Shown here: positions 51,442-64,000 of the stretch, in pieces
How the letters are laid out: every line of letters begins with the position of its first letter
Position numbering within the stretch: position 1 is the stretch's first letter
Origin: MPNO01 sp965200535
Lineage (GTDB): Bacteria > Pseudomonadota > Alphaproteobacteria > MPNO01
Assembly: GCA_965200535.1 (NCBI GenBank)
Contig: CBDAUF010000001.1
Span: forward strand, 1,426,001-1,490,000
DNA length: 64,000 bases
Reading direction: 5' to 3'
The notes under the pieces: generated by a model
Database searches by the model: none
What the model was told of the DNA's origin: nothing
What the model saw: only the letters and a program-made list of their open reading frames with translations
Program-made: the position numbers and the translations under genes

Positions 51442-51639
51442 TCACGCGTAGGGCAAATAGGACTTCACGATCCTGGCGTCTTCCGGCGCCATGATCCTGG
51501 TCCCGCGCGCCTTGCGCTTCATCTTCTGGCTGCGCTTGCGCAAATTGTGGCGTTTGAAGGCGAAGTTCGAGCGCATCTTGCCGGTGGCAGTGGTGCGAAA
51601 CCGTTTCTTCGCCCCGCTCTTGGACTTGAGCTTGGGCAT
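51442..51639 (-). CDS. rpmI: Ribosomal protein L35
   Basis: A 65-residue basic protein with the family start M-P-K-L-K-S-K-S-G-A-K-K-R-F. ATG at 51639 with GGAGGAA upstream. A longer in-frame ATG at 51690 adds residues not found in L35. It precedes rplT directly and follows infC after a 168-bp gap that contains a promoter candidate and small hairpins. Confidence 0.97.
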   Translation of the reverse strand: MPKLKSKSGAKKRFRTTATGKMRSNFAFKRHNLRKRSQKMKRKARGTRIMAPEDARIVKSYLPYA

Positions 51640-51747
51640 TTCTTCCTCCGTCTCGGGACGTGGAGCGCGGACCGCCTCGGCATGCCCCACGGTTCCGGAT
51701 CCGGGCGGATCCGACCGTCTCGCCGGGCGGTCCCAAACAGGGGGCGG

Positions 51748-51776
51748 GTTATAGCCGCGCCAGGCGCGGCGTGCAA
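51748..51776 (-). promoter_or_regulatory. Internal promoter before rpmI
   Basis: On the minus strand TTGCAC (51776-51771), a 17-bp spacer and TATAAC (51753-51748, 5/6). The spacer itself is a near-perfect hairpin (GCCGCG-n5-CGCGGC). It could give extra expression of rpmI-rplT-pheS-pheT-lepA, or act as an attenuator after infC. Confidence 0.38.
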
Positions 51777-51807
51777 GCGGATGACCGCGACCGGGCGCGG
51801 CCGGGCG

Positions 51808-52344
51808 CTACTTGCGCGCCATCACCATGACCATCTGCCGGCCTTCCATCTTCGGCAGCTGCTCCACCTTGGCGCACTCCTCCAACTCGTCGCGTACCCG
51901 GAACAGGACCTTCAGGCCGAGATCCTGGTGCGCCATCTCGCGGCCGCGGAAGCGCATGGTCACCTTGACCTTGTCACCCTCGTCGAGAAAGCGCCGGATA
52001 AAGCGCATCTTGACGTCGTAGTCGTGCCGGTCGATCGCCGGCCGGAGCTTGATCTCCTTGACCTCGATGGTCTTTTGCTTCTTGCGCGCCTCGGTCTTTT
52101 TCTTCTGCTTCTCGTACTTGAGCTTCCCGTAATCGAGGATCTTGCAGACCGGCGGATCGCTGTTGGGCGAGACCTCGACGAGGTCGAGGCCGCGTTCCGC
52201 GGCGAGTTCGATCGCGTCTGCGGTCGGGAACACACCGAGGACGGTGCCGTTGGTATCGACGACCCGCACTGCGGCGGCGCGAATCGCGTCGTTGACGCCG
52301 CGGTCCTCGCGAACGGGCGGCTCCATGATCGGGGGTCTTGCTAT
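51808..52344 (-). CDS. infC: Translation initiation factor IF-3
   Basis: IF-3 with N-domain (D-x-N-G-x-x-L-G-V..A-x-E-x-G-L-D-L-V-E-V-S-P) and linker P-P-V-C-K-I-L-D-Y-G-K-x-K-Y-E, then a C-domain with K-V-x-M-R-F-R-G-R-E and G-R-Q-M-V-M-V. It checks the start codon-initiator tRNA pairing on the 30S subunit. I take AUA at 52344 as start: AGGGAGA lies exactly 7 nt upstream and the protein then opens M-A-R-P-P-I like relatives. The ATG at 52326 has no ribosome site. A non-AUG start lets IF-3 repress its own synthesis. The next gene upstream is thrS. Confidence 0.93.
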   Translation of the reverse strand: MARPPIMEPPVREDRGVNDAIRAAAVRVVDTNGTVLGVFPTADAIELAAERGLDLVEVSPNSDPPVCKILDYGKLKYEKQKKKTEARKKQKTIEVKEIKLRPAIDRHDYDVKMRFIRRFLDEGDKVKVTMRFRGREMAHQDLGLKVLFRVRDELEECAKVEQLPKMEGRQMVMVMARK

Positions 52345-52358
52345 GGATAGGTCTCCCT
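52342..52358 (-). promoter_or_regulatory. infC ribosome site with AUA start codon
   Basis: Minus strand: Shine-Dalgarno AGGGAGA (52358-52352), 7-nt spacer, ATA (52344-52342). The conventional ATG six codons downstream is preceded by CAAGACCCCCGATC, which cannot pair with 16S rRNA. This arrangement parallels the AUU/AUC/AUA starts that make infC autoregulated in other bacteria. Confidence 0.6.
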
Positions 52359-52434
52359 GGTTGACGAACAGGCCCGCACGAGCTCGGCCCGCGCCGACCG
52401 CGTCAATCGCCGAAACTTGCGTTATCGGGTGGAC

Positions 52435-54405
52435 TCACGCAGCGTATTCTTGGTCCGGGCCGGCAGCTTCCATCGCAAGTCTATCGATCGCGGTATCGAG
52501 CGCAAGGACTTCTTGGCGCTTGCTTCCCAGACGGCGCACGGCAACTGTCGCGGCGTCGATCTCGTTGCGGCCGACGACGAGCATGACCGGCACCTTGCGG
52601 ACGCTGTGTTCACGCACCTTGTAGCCGATCTTCTCGTTCCTGCGGTCGAGCTCGACCTTGAGTCCCGCCTTGCGAGCGCGGGCCGCAACCTCCCCGGCAT
52701 AGCTGTCGGCATCGTTGGTGATGGTCGCCACCACCACCTGCAGCGGCGCGAGCCAGAACGGCAGACGGCCGGCATAGTGTTCGAGCAGGATCCCGAGGAA
52801 GCGCTCGAGCGAGCCGAACAGCGCCCGGTGCAGCATCACCGGCCGGTGCCGCTCGCCGTCCTCGCCGACATAGACCGCATCCAGCCGCTCGGGCAGGTTG
52901 AGGTCCACCTGCAGCGTGCCGCATTGCCAGTCGCGGCCGATCGCATCGCGCAGCACGAACTCGATCTTGGGTCCGTAGAACGCACCCTCTCCCGGGTTGA
53001 CGCCGTAGTCGAGTTCCATGCCGTCGAGCGCACCCCGCAGGGCTCCTTCGAGCTGATCCCAGACGGCGTCCGAACCGATCCGCTTTTCCGGCCGGTCGGA
53101 AAACTTGATGCGCACGTCTTCGAAGCCGAAATCGCGGTAGATGTCCATGATCAGGCCGATCACCGTACGGCATTCGGCCTCGGTCTGGTCGGGGGTACAG
53201 AAGATATGCGCATCGTCCTGGGTGAACGCGCGCACCCGCATCAGCCCGTGCAATGCGCCGGACGGTTCATAGCGGTGCACCCGGCCGAACTCGGCAATGC
53301 GCTGCGGCAGGTCGCGGTAGCTCCGCGTGCCCTGGCGGAATATCTGGACGCCGCCGGGGCAGTTCATCGGCTTGACGGCGAACACCCGCCCGTCCTCGGT
53401 CTCGGACGTGTACATGTGTTCGCGGAACGTGTCCCAGTGGCCCGACCGCTCCCACAGCGAACGGTCCATCAGTTCGGGCGTGGAGATCTCGACATAGCCT
53501 GCGGCGTCCTGGCGCCGGCGCATATACTCGATCAGCCGGAGGTAGAGGCTCCAGCCGCGGGGATGCCAGAAGGCGGCGCCCGGCGCTTCCTCCTGGAAGT
53601 GAAACAGATCCATATCGCGTCCGAGGCGGCGGTGATCGCGCCGTTCCGCCTCCTCGAGCCGGTGGAGGTAGGCCTTGAGTTCTTTCGCGTCGCGCCAGGC
53701 GGTGCCGTAGATGCGCTGCAGCACCGCGTTGTCTGGATCGCCGCGCCAGTACGCGCCGGCGACCTTGAGCAGCTTGAAGCCTTTCCCCACATGGCCGGTC
53801 GACGGCAGGTGAGGGCCGCGGCACAGGTCCAGCCACCCCCCCTGGCGGTAGACCGTTATCGGCTCGCCGTCCGGCAGCCCCTCGACGATGTCGGCCTTGT
53901 ATTCCTCGCCCTGGCCGCGAAAGTGACGGACCGCTTCGGCCCGGTCCCATACCTCGCGGACGATCGGCTCGTCGCGGGCGACGATCTCGTGCATCTTTCG
54001 TTCGATGGTGTCGAGATCCTCGGTCGAGAACGGTTCGGGACGGGCGAAATCGTAAAAGAAGCCGTTTTCGATCGCCGGGCCGATGGTGACCTGGGTGTCC
54101 GGGTACAGGGCCTGCACCGCCTCCGCCATGACATGGGCAGCATCGTGACGGATCAGTTCCAGCGCCTCGTCAGACTGCCGGGTGACGATCTCCACCGCAG
54201 CGTCATGGTCGATCGGCCGGGCGAGATCGCGCACCTCGCCGTCGATCCTGACCGCGACCGCCGCCCTGGCGAGCCCGGCGCCGATCGACGCAGCGACCTC
54301 GCCCCCGGTGGGCGGCCGGTCGAACGACAATCGCGCGCCGTCGGGAAGCGTGACGACCACAGGCGACGCTTCCGGCGCCAGTTCGGGTTTAGTAACGGTT
54401 GCCAT
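52435..54405 (-). CDS. thrS: Threonyl-tRNA synthetase
   Basis: A 656-residue class II synthetase. It has a TGS domain (about 17-80), an editing domain with H-D-A-A-H-V-M-A-E and C-R-G-P-H (zinc-like site), and a catalytic core with K-P-M-N-C-P-G-G, R-x-x-E-x-G/x-V-H-R-Y-E-P-S-G and H-R-A-L-F-G-S-L-E-R. The anticodon-binding domain is at 565-650. The ATG at 54405 heads the cluster. It leads infC, rpmI, rplT, pheS, pheT and lepA on the minus strand, 90 bp before infC. Confidence 0.97.
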   Translation of the reverse strand: MATVTKPELAPEASPVVVTLPDGARLSFDRPPTGGEVAASIGAGLARAAVAVRIDGEVRDLARPIDHDAAVEIVTRQSDEALELIRHDAAHVMAEAVQALYPDTQVTIGPAIENGFFYDFARPEPFSTEDLDTIERKMHEIVARDEPIVREVWDRAEAVRHFRGQGEEYKADIVEGLPDGEPITVYRQGGWLDLCRGPHLPSTGHVGKGFKLLKVAGAYWRGDPDNAVLQRIYGTAWRDAKELKAYLHRLEEAERRDHRRLGRDMDLFHFQEEAPGAAFWHPRGWSLYLRLIEYMRRRQDAAGYVEISTPELMDRSLWERSGHWDTFREHMYTSETEDGRVFAVKPMNCPGGVQIFRQGTRSYRDLPQRIAEFGRVHRYEPSGALHGLMRVRAFTQDDAHIFCTPDQTEAECRTVIGLIMDIYRDFGFEDVRIKFSDRPEKRIGSDAVWDQLEGALRGALDGMELDYGVNPGEGAFYGPKIEFVLRDAIGRDWQCGTLQVDLNLPERLDAVYVGEDGERHRPVMLHRALFGSLERFLGILLEHYAGRLPFWLAPLQVVVATITNDADSYAGEVAARARKAGLKVELDRRNEKIGYKVREHSVRKVPVMLVVGRNEIDAATVAVRRLGSKRQEVLALDTAIDRLAMEAAGPDQEYAA

Positions 54406-54494
54406 GGTTCCTTTGCCGCTGCACCGCCGGACAGGTCGCCCGCATTTAGCGCAATACGCATCCCGTCACAAGCCGCGGGCTGCGATCCGCCGCA

Positions 54495-55256
54495 TCAGAG
54501 ACGCTCCAGCGCCTCCAGCGCTGCTGCGGCCGAGATGTAGACGCCGAGGGCGAGGATCCCCAGGAAGAAAACCCGCCGGAAGCGTTCCTCCGACAGCCGC
54601 CGGCGCACGTGCTGGCCAACCGCCATGCCGATCAGGGCCGGGATGAGGGACGCCGCCGACACGAGGCCGACATCGCGGGAAAACAGGCCGGATCCGCCGA
54701 GTGCTGCGGCCAGCGCGAGCGCCGAGGCGCCGAACAGGAAGCCCATCGCCTGGACCAGTGCGTCGCGGCCGAGCCCGAGCGCCTGCAGGTAGAGGATGCC
54801 GGGGACGACGAACGATCCGGTCATCCCGGTCAGGACCCCGTTCAGCGATCCGAGCAACGGCCCCGCCCAACGCTCGGTGCGCGCCGGGATGGCGAGCCGC
54901 ATCCCGGCAAGGCTCAGCCCCGCATAGACGATGAGTATCGCGCCCAGCAGCATCGACAGAAGCGCGAGATCGACCCGGGTGAGCGCGAGGGCGCCGAGCC
55001 AGACCGTGATCGTCGCCGCCAGCATGAACGGCCACAACCGGCGGATGATCATCCGCGCGTTACCGCCGACCGCCGCCTGCCAGAGGTTGGTCGCGGCGGC
55101 GGGAAGGGTGAGCAGCGCCATCGCCGTGGTCAGATCGACAAGGACGGCGAGGAGCCCCAGGCTCACCGTGGGCAGGCCGAGCCCGATGACGCCCTTGACC
55201 CCTCCGGCAATCAGGAAAACCAGGGAGACCGCGGCGATCAGGAAGGGATCGGTCAT
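54495..55256 (-). CDS. TauE/SafE (TSUP) family permease
   Basis: A 253-residue membrane protein with about eight helices in two repeats. The first repeat carries G-G-V-K-G-V-I-G-L-G-L-P-T-V, the second G-V-L-T-G-M-T-G-S-F-V-V-P, which are the TSUP signatures. Family members export or import sulfite, sulfoacetate, taurine-derived or other small organosulfur anions. Transcribed divergently from an ABHD10-like hydrolase gene (95 bp apart). Substrate unknown. Confidence 0.88.
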   Translation of the reverse strand: MTDPFLIAAVSLVFLIAGGVKGVIGLGLPTVSLGLLAVLVDLTTAMALLTLPAAATNLWQAAVGGNARMIIRRLWPFMLAATITVWLGALALTRVDLALLSMLLGAILIVYAGLSLAGMRLAIPARTERWAGPLLGSLNGVLTGMTGSFVVPGILYLQALGLGRDALVQAMGFLFGASALALAAALGGSGLFSRDVGLVSAASLIPALIGMAVGQHVRRRLSEERFRRVFFLGILALGVYISAAAALEALERL

Positions 55257-55351
55257 GGTCCCGCCCGGCGGCGCGGCAGGCCCGCTTTTGCGCCTCCGGC
55301 TTCGGTGCTAGGGTCTCGAGGTCGGGAAACGACGACGCCAGTGATCCCCAA

Positions 55352-56152
55352 ATGCAGACAGAAACGGAAAAGCCGCCAACCGACGCGGACGGGTCCGGAA
55401 CGGCCGCGATCCTATCACTCCCCGACGACAGGGCAATCGCCTACCGGCGCATCGACGGCGGCGAACCGGGCGTGATGTTCCTCGGCGGCTTCCGGTCGGA
55501 CATGACAGGCACCAAGGCGACCGCTCTCGAGGCGGCGTGCCGCGCCGCCGGGCGTGCTTTCGTCCGCTTCGACTACACCGGGCACGGGCAGTCCTCGGAG
55601 GATTTCGTCGATGGGACCATCGGGCGCTGGCGCGACGATGCGATCGCTGTGCTCGACCGTGTGGCCCGGGGCCCGCAGGTCCTGGTCGGCTCGTCGATGG
55701 GCGGGTGGATCATGGCGCTGGCCGCGCTTACCCGGCCGCGGCGCGTCGCCGGGCTGGTCGGCATCGCCGCCGCACCCGACTTCACCGAGGACCTGATGTG
55801 GAACCGCTTCGGCGAGGAGACCCGCGCGGCGTTGATCGAGAAAGGCGTCGTATACGCGCCCTCCGACTACGACGAGGCGGGCTGTCCGATCGCCTATCGG
55901 CTGATCGAGGAAGGGCGGCGGCATCTGCTGCTGCGCCGCCCCATCGCGGTCCACTGTCCGGTCCGGCTCCTGCACGGTAAGCGGGACGCCGACGTGCCGT
56001 GGATGACGGCGCCGCGTTTCGCCGACCGGCTGCTGAGCGGCGATGTCCGTATCCTGCTCATCCCCGACGGCGATCACAGGCTGTCGCGCGATGAAGACAT
56101 CGCGCGGATATGGGCCTCGGTGGACGAGGTCTGCACCGCAGCCGGGCGCTGA
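55352..56152 (+). CDS. ABHD10-like alpha/beta hydrolase
   Basis: A 266-residue alpha/beta hydrolase with F-L-G-G-F-x-S-D-M-x-G-T-K, R-F-D-Y-T-G-H-G-Q-S, nucleophile in G-S-S-M-G-G-W (about 118), acid Asp in HGKRDADVPW and His in D-G-D-H-R-L-S. This signature matches ABHD10/YcjY-type acyl thioesterases (depalmitoylase or acyl-glucuronide esterase in animals). In bacteria the substrate is unknown. The MFS gene starts 7 bp later, so they form a pair. Confidence 0.87.
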   Translation: MQTETEKPPTDADGSGTAAILSLPDDRAIAYRRIDGGEPGVMFLGGFRSDMTGTKATALEAACRAAGRAFVRFDYTGHGQSSEDFVDGTIGRWRDDAIAVLDRVARGPQVLVGSSMGGWIMALAALTRPRRVAGLVGIAAAPDFTEDLMWNRFGEETRAALIEKGVVYAPSDYDEAGCPIAYRLIEEGRRHLLLRRPIAVHCPVRLLHGKRDADVPWMTAPRFADRLLSGDVRILLIPDGDHRLSRDEDIARIWASVDEVCTAAGR

Positions 56153-56159
56153 TCCGCAA

Positions 56160-57557
56160 ATGGCGGCCGCCGGCGGGGCGACGCAGGCGGCCGGGCCGTG
56201 GCGCGACCTGATCGGCCGGGAGTACGCCACCTATTCGGCCATCGTCCTCCTCGGCACGCTTCTGCACGCCCTGCAAATCCTGGTGATCTCGGTTGTGATG
56301 CCGACGATCGTCGGCGACCTCGGCGGCGCGGTGTATTACGCCTGGACGGCGATCGTCTACACCGTGGGGTCGATCGTCGGCGCCGCAGCGGTCTCGCCCG
56401 TCACCCGGGCGATGGGGCGGCGGCTGGGCTATGCCGCCGCCGCGGGCGTGTTCATGCTGTCCACGGCAGGCTGCGCCCTGGCGCCGGATATCGCGACCCT
56501 GATCGCCGCGCGCGGGGTCCAGGGCTTCGCGGGCGGCCTCATCATCGGCGCATCGATGGCCCTGATCGGGGTGCTGTTCCCCGCCCGACTGCGCGCCCGC
56601 ATTCTTGCCGCCTATCAGGGGGTGTGGATGTTCGCGCAGCTCCTCGGGCCGGTCTTCGGCGGCCTGTTCGCCGAGATCGGATGGTGGCGCGGTTCGTTCT
56701 GGTCGCTGATCCCCTTCATCCTCTGCTACGCGGCGCTGATATGGTGGAAGATCCCGGAGAACGCCGAGCGGCAGGAGGACCGGGGCGGCGGGTTCCCGTT
56801 CTTCCGTCTTGCGGTGCTGACCGCAGGCGTCGTCGTCGTTGCCGCGGTGGCGCTCGTGTGGGCGACCTTCCGCCTCGATGCGACTGCGCAGACGCCGATC
56901 TTCCCGAGCCGGACGCTCTCGCTGTCGGCGGTGGTCGGCCTCGGCCTGGCGATTCACTTCCTGGTTGGCAGCGTCCAGACCTCGGTGACCCTGTTCATCC
57001 CGCTGTTGCTGCAGGTCTTCCACGACGTACCGCCGATCTATATCAGCTTCGTCAGCATCGTCCTCTCGATGGGCTGGACGATCGGGACCTTCCTGGTCAA
57101 CGGCTGGACCGGCCGGCGCGAGCGCCTGGCGCTCTGGTCAGGGCCGGTGATCGTTGTCCTGGGCCTGGCGCTGATGACGGCGACGACCACGGCGGCCGGG
57201 CTGGTCTTGCTCACGGTTTCCGCCTTCTTCATCGGCTTCGGCGTCGGCATTCACAACGTCCATCTGATAACCCGCACCATGGCCCGCGCCGATCCCGGCG
57301 AGGAGGGGCTGACCGCGGCCGCCCTGCCCTCGGTGCGCTCGCTCGGTACCGCCTTCGGCGCGGCGCTCGCCGGCATGCTCACCGCGATCGCGGGCTTCGA
57401 CGACTCGATGACCCGGGAAGCCGTGGGCGACGCCGTCACGTTCGTGTTCGGCTTCAACCTGGTTCCGGCGGTCCTGATGGCGCTGCTGATGCTACGCTTG
57501 CTCGCGGTCGATGTCGCCGCCGACGGCGGCGGCGCCCGACGCGGCGAGGGCGGATAG
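56160..57557 (+). CDS. MFS permease (DHA2-like)
   Basis: A 465-residue transporter with about 14 helices. It has I-S-V-V-M-P-T-I-V-G-D-L-G-G in the first helices, R-A-M-G-R-R-L-G-Y in loop 2-3, and R-G-V-Q-G-F-A-G-G motif C-like. This fits 14-TM drug:H+ antiporters. The ATG at 56160 is 7 bp after the hydrolase stop. Its last 66 bp overlap the convergent YeeZ-like gene. Export of a hydrophobic compound is the family expectation. Confidence 0.85.
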   Translation: MAAAGGATQAAGPWRDLIGREYATYSAIVLLGTLLHALQILVISVVMPTIVGDLGGAVYYAWTAIVYTVGSIVGAAAVSPVTRAMGRRLGYAAAAGVFMLSTAGCALAPDIATLIAARGVQGFAGGLIIGASMALIGVLFPARLRARILAAYQGVWMFAQLLGPVFGGLFAEIGWWRGSFWSLIPFILCYAALIWWKIPENAERQEDRGGGFPFFRLAVLTAGVVVVAAVALVWATFRLDATAQTPIFPSRTLSLSAVVGLGLAIHFLVGSVQTSVTLFIPLLLQVFHDVPPIYISFVSIVLSMGWTIGTFLVNGWTGRRERLALWSGPVIVVLGLALMTATTTAAGLVLLTVSAFFIGFGVGIHNVHLITRTMARADPGEEGLTAAALPSVRSLGTAFGAALAGMLTAIAGFDDSMTREAVGDAVTFVFGFNLVPAVLMALLMLRLLAVDVAADGGGARRGEGG

Positions 57558-58388
57558 GCCGTCGCGGTAGGTCGGATAGCGCAGGGCGACGCCGAGATCG
57601 CGCTTGATCCGGCCGTTATCGACCCGCCGGCACTCGGCATAGAAGCTCCGCGCGAGCGGCGAAAGGTCTGCACTCTCGAACGGTTCGGCCGGGGGCGGCG
57701 CGACGTCGAGCAATCGGGCGGCGAAAGCGACCGTATCGGCCTGCGATGACGGTTCGTCGTCGGCGACGTTGTATATCCGGCCGGGCGCCGGTTGGGCGAT
57801 CGACGCCCGCAGCACCTGCACGACATCCTCGACATGGATGCGGGAGAACACCTGGCCCGGCTTGACGATGCGCCGCGCGGTCCCGGCGCGGAGCCGGGCG
57901 AGCGGGTTGCGGCCGGGCCCGTAGACGCCGGCGAGGCGGAAAACCTGGACCGGCAGGCCATGCGCCTCGCCAAAAGCGAGCCATGCGCGCTCGGCGGCAA
58001 AGCGCCGCTGCGACCGCGGCGCGCCGGGGCGCGGCGGGTCGTCCTCGGTTACCCGGCCGCCGTGCTGTTCGCCGTAGACGCCGGTGGTCGAGAGATAACC
58101 GATCCACAGAACCGCCGGCAGCGCCGCAACGGCGTCCCCGAAGGCGGCAAGCGCCGGATCGCCGTCCGCACCGGGCGGCGTCGAGACGAGGATATGGGTG
58201 GCGCCGTCGATGACGTCGGCGCGGTCGAAGGGAACGGCCGAAAAACCGGCCGCCGCGAGGGCGCGCGCCCTTGCCGGCCGCCGCGTCGTCCCTGCGATCG
58301 GGGCGAAATCATCCGCGGCCGCGCGTGCGAGAGCTTCGGCGACATAGCCGAAACCGAGACAGACAAGCTTGCGCGCCGCGCCGGGCAC
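57492..58388 (-). CDS. YeeZ-like NAD(P)-binding oxidoreductase (extended SDR)
   Basis: A 298-residue Rossmann protein opening K-L-V-C-L-G-F-G-Y-V-A-E-A. It has S-T-P-P-G, Y-L-S-T-T-G-V-Y-G, R-L-A-G-V-Y-G-P-G-R-N and Y-N-V-A-D-D-E-P. This is the extended-SDR pattern of YeeZ relatives. The GTG at 58388 has AGAGG upstream. It follows gltB by 47 bp on the same strand and may be co-transcribed. The 66-bp tail overlap with the MFS gene means the last 22 codons are read on both strands. Substrate unknown. Confidence 0.83.
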   Translation of the reverse strand: MPGAARKLVCLGFGYVAEALARAAADDFAPIAGTTRRPARARALAAAGFSAVPFDRADVIDGATHILVSTPPGADGDPALAAFGDAVAALPAVLWIGYLSTTGVYGEQHGGRVTEDDPPRPGAPRSQRRFAAERAWLAFGEAHGLPVQVFRLAGVYGPGRNPLARLRAGTARRIVKPGQVFSRIHVEDVVQVLRASIAQPAPGRIYNVADDEPSSQADTVAFAARLLDVAPPPAEPFESADLSPLARSFYAECRRVDNGRIKRDLGVALRYPTYRDGLSALAASGAAAVGGDIDREQA

Positions 58389-58435
58389 GGCGTTCCTCTC
58401 CGGCCGGCGCGAACGAACGGAGCGCCGCCGCCCGG

Positions 58436-62968
<4,533 letters not shown>

Positions 62969-62997
62969 TGCAGCCTCCCCTGCCCGTTCCGGCGGCG

Positions 62998-64000
62998 TCA
63001 GGCCGCCTCTTCCGCGCCGACCGCCCCGTGGCGGCGTTCCACATAGGCGTGGATCGCCTCCGCCGCGTCGCGCCCGTCGCGGATGCCCCAGACGACAAGG
63101 GACGCGCCGCGGACGATGTCGCCGGCGGCGAACACCCCGTCGATCGCGGTCATCATCGTCCGGTGATCGATGCGGAGCGTGCCCCAGCGGGTGACCGCGA
63201 GCTCCGGTTCGCCGAACAGCGCCGGCAGGTCCTCGGGATCGAAACCCAGCGCCTTGATCACCAGGTCGGCCTCGGTGATGAAACTCGACCCCTCGATCGG
63301 TTCCGGCGTCTGGCGGCCGGCGGCGTCGGGCACCCCGAGATGGATGCGAAGCGCGCGCACCCCGGCCACGGCGCCGTCGCCGACAAACGCCTCGGGCATC
63401 GCCAGCCAGGAGAACCGGACTCCCTCCTCCTCCGCATACTGCACCTCGCGCCGCGAACCGGGCATGTTCCCGCGGTCGCGGCGGTAGAGGCAGGTGACGG
63501 AGCGCGCGCCCTGGCGGACGGCGGTGCGCACGCAATCCATCGCGGTGTCGCCGCCGCCGATGACGACGACATTCCGCCCCGCCGCGTCGAGCAGACCGTC
63601 GTCGAAAGCGGCGACCGCGTCCCCGAAACCCTTGCGGTTGGAGGCGATCAGGTAGTCCAGCGCGGGCACGATATTGCCGAGGCCGCCGCCCGGGACCCGC
63701 AGGTCGCGCGCCCGATAGACCCCGGTGGCGATCAGCACCGCCTCGTGCCGTTGGCGAATATCGGCGAGGCTGGCGTCGCGTCCGACCTCGAAATCGCGGT
63801 GGAAGACGATGCCGCCCTCCTCGAGAAGGGCGACGCGGCGCGCGACCACCGACTTGTCGAGCTTGAAATTGGGGATGCCGTAGACCAGCAGTCCGCCGGT
63901 GCGGTCGTGCCGGTCGTAGACATGGACCTCGTAACCGCGCCGGCGAAGCTGCTCCGCCCCGGCGAGACCGGCGGGGCCGGCGCCGATGATGCCGACGGAC
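62998..64000 (-). CDS. gltD: Glutamate synthase small subunit, partial (N-terminus missing)
   Basis: The frame runs open to the window edge. About 334 codons of the roughly 480 expected are present. Visible are the FAD-binding I-I-G-A-G-P-A-G-L near the cut, T-G-G-L-L-V-Y-G-I-P-N-F-K-L, the NADPH-binding V-I-G-G-G-D-T-A-M-D and the C-terminal F-A-A-G-D-I-V-R-G-A-S-L-V-V-W. The cysteine-rich 4Fe-4S N-terminus is outside. It passes electrons from NADPH to GltB. The order gltD-gltB places the small subunit first. Confidence 0.96.
   Translation of the reverse strand, partial: SVGIIGAGPAGLAGAEQLRRRGYEVHVYDRHDRTGGLLVYGIPNFKLDKSVVARRVALLEEGGIVFHRDFEVGRDASLADIRQRHEAVLIATGVYRARDLRVPGGGLGNIVPALDYLIASNRKGFGDAVAAFDDGLLDAAGRNVVVIGGGDTAMDCVRTAVRQGARSVTCLYRRDRGNMPGSRREVQYAEEEGVRFSWLAMPEAFVGDGAVAGVRALRIHLGVPDAAGRQTPEPIEGSSFITEADLVIKALGFDPEDLPALFGEPELAVTRWGTLRIDHRTMMTAIDGVFAAGDIVRGASLVVWGIRDGRDAAEAIHAYVERRHGAVGAEEAA

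Noticed and set aside
52417..54540. 707-codon plus-strand frame opposite thrS
   Set aside because: Antisense shadow of a gene with complete class II synthetase motifs. No independent domain or ribosome site.

Overview
The window is GC-rich, gene-dense chromosomal DNA of an alphaproteobacterium. The evidence is the thrS-infC-rpmI-rplT-pheS-pheT-lepA order, a gltD-gltB pair, an ABC1 kinase of the K-x-A-Q type, TRAP transporters, heavy use of GTG/TTG starts and many 4-bp start/stop overlaps. A Rhodospirillales-like lineage is plausible, but the sequence alone cannot fix it. I see no transposase, integrase, phage gene, CRISPR array or plasmid function.

Layout. Bases 1-2.9 kb hold the tail of a Spy/CpxP-like periplasmic protein, a cytochrome b561 and an OmpR/histidine-kinase pair, which looks like an envelope-stress locus. 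Bases 3.0-36 kb form one long enzyme-rich catabolic block. It starts with a three-gene operon (TPP enzyme, heme-oxygenase-like di-iron protein, aspartate-dehydrogenase-like protein). It then holds an SLC13 permease, a cupin, a NicC-like FAD monooxygenase, five luciferase-like (LLM) flavin monooxygenases, four alpha/beta hydrolases, a RutB-like cysteine hydrolase, a LigF-like and a second glutathione transferase, an orphan LigA-like protein, a gamma-glutamyltransferase-family enzyme, a metallo-beta-lactamase-fold enzyme, several short-chain dehydrogenases, a carboxymuconolactone-decarboxylase-family protein, a TauD-like dioxygenase, an N-acyl-D-amino-acid deacylase, two ACMSD-type amidohydrolases and a tandem pair of MFS permeases. 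The block is cut into small operons that often switch strand. It contains no recognisable transcription factor and no flavin reductase.

Bases 36-41.3 kb hold bioB, an ABC1 kinase, an acyl-CoA synthetase, an SDR-fold protein and tRNA-Ser(GGA). Bases 41.4-45.7 kb are a TRAP transporter (dctP-dctQ-dctM) followed by an amidase, behind a promoter with a consensus TTGACA. Bases 45.7-54.4 kb, on the minus strand, are the translation operon, with infC apparently starting at an AUA codon. Bases 54.5-64 kb hold a TauE/SafE permease, an ABHD10-like hydrolase, an MFS permease, a YeeZ-like oxidoreductase and the glutamate synthase genes gltB and (partial) gltD.

How the genes may work together. The catabolic block reads as machinery for uptake, FMN- or FAD-dependent oxygenation, hydrolytic ring or amide cleavage and side-chain trimming of aromatic or N-heteroaromatic compounds. 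Two paralogous copies of an LLM monooxygenase/alpha-beta hydrolase module occur 12 kb apart. One copy is followed by a RutB-like amidase, which recalls the RutA/RutB/RutD logic of pyrimidine ring opening. The substrates cannot be read from sequence.
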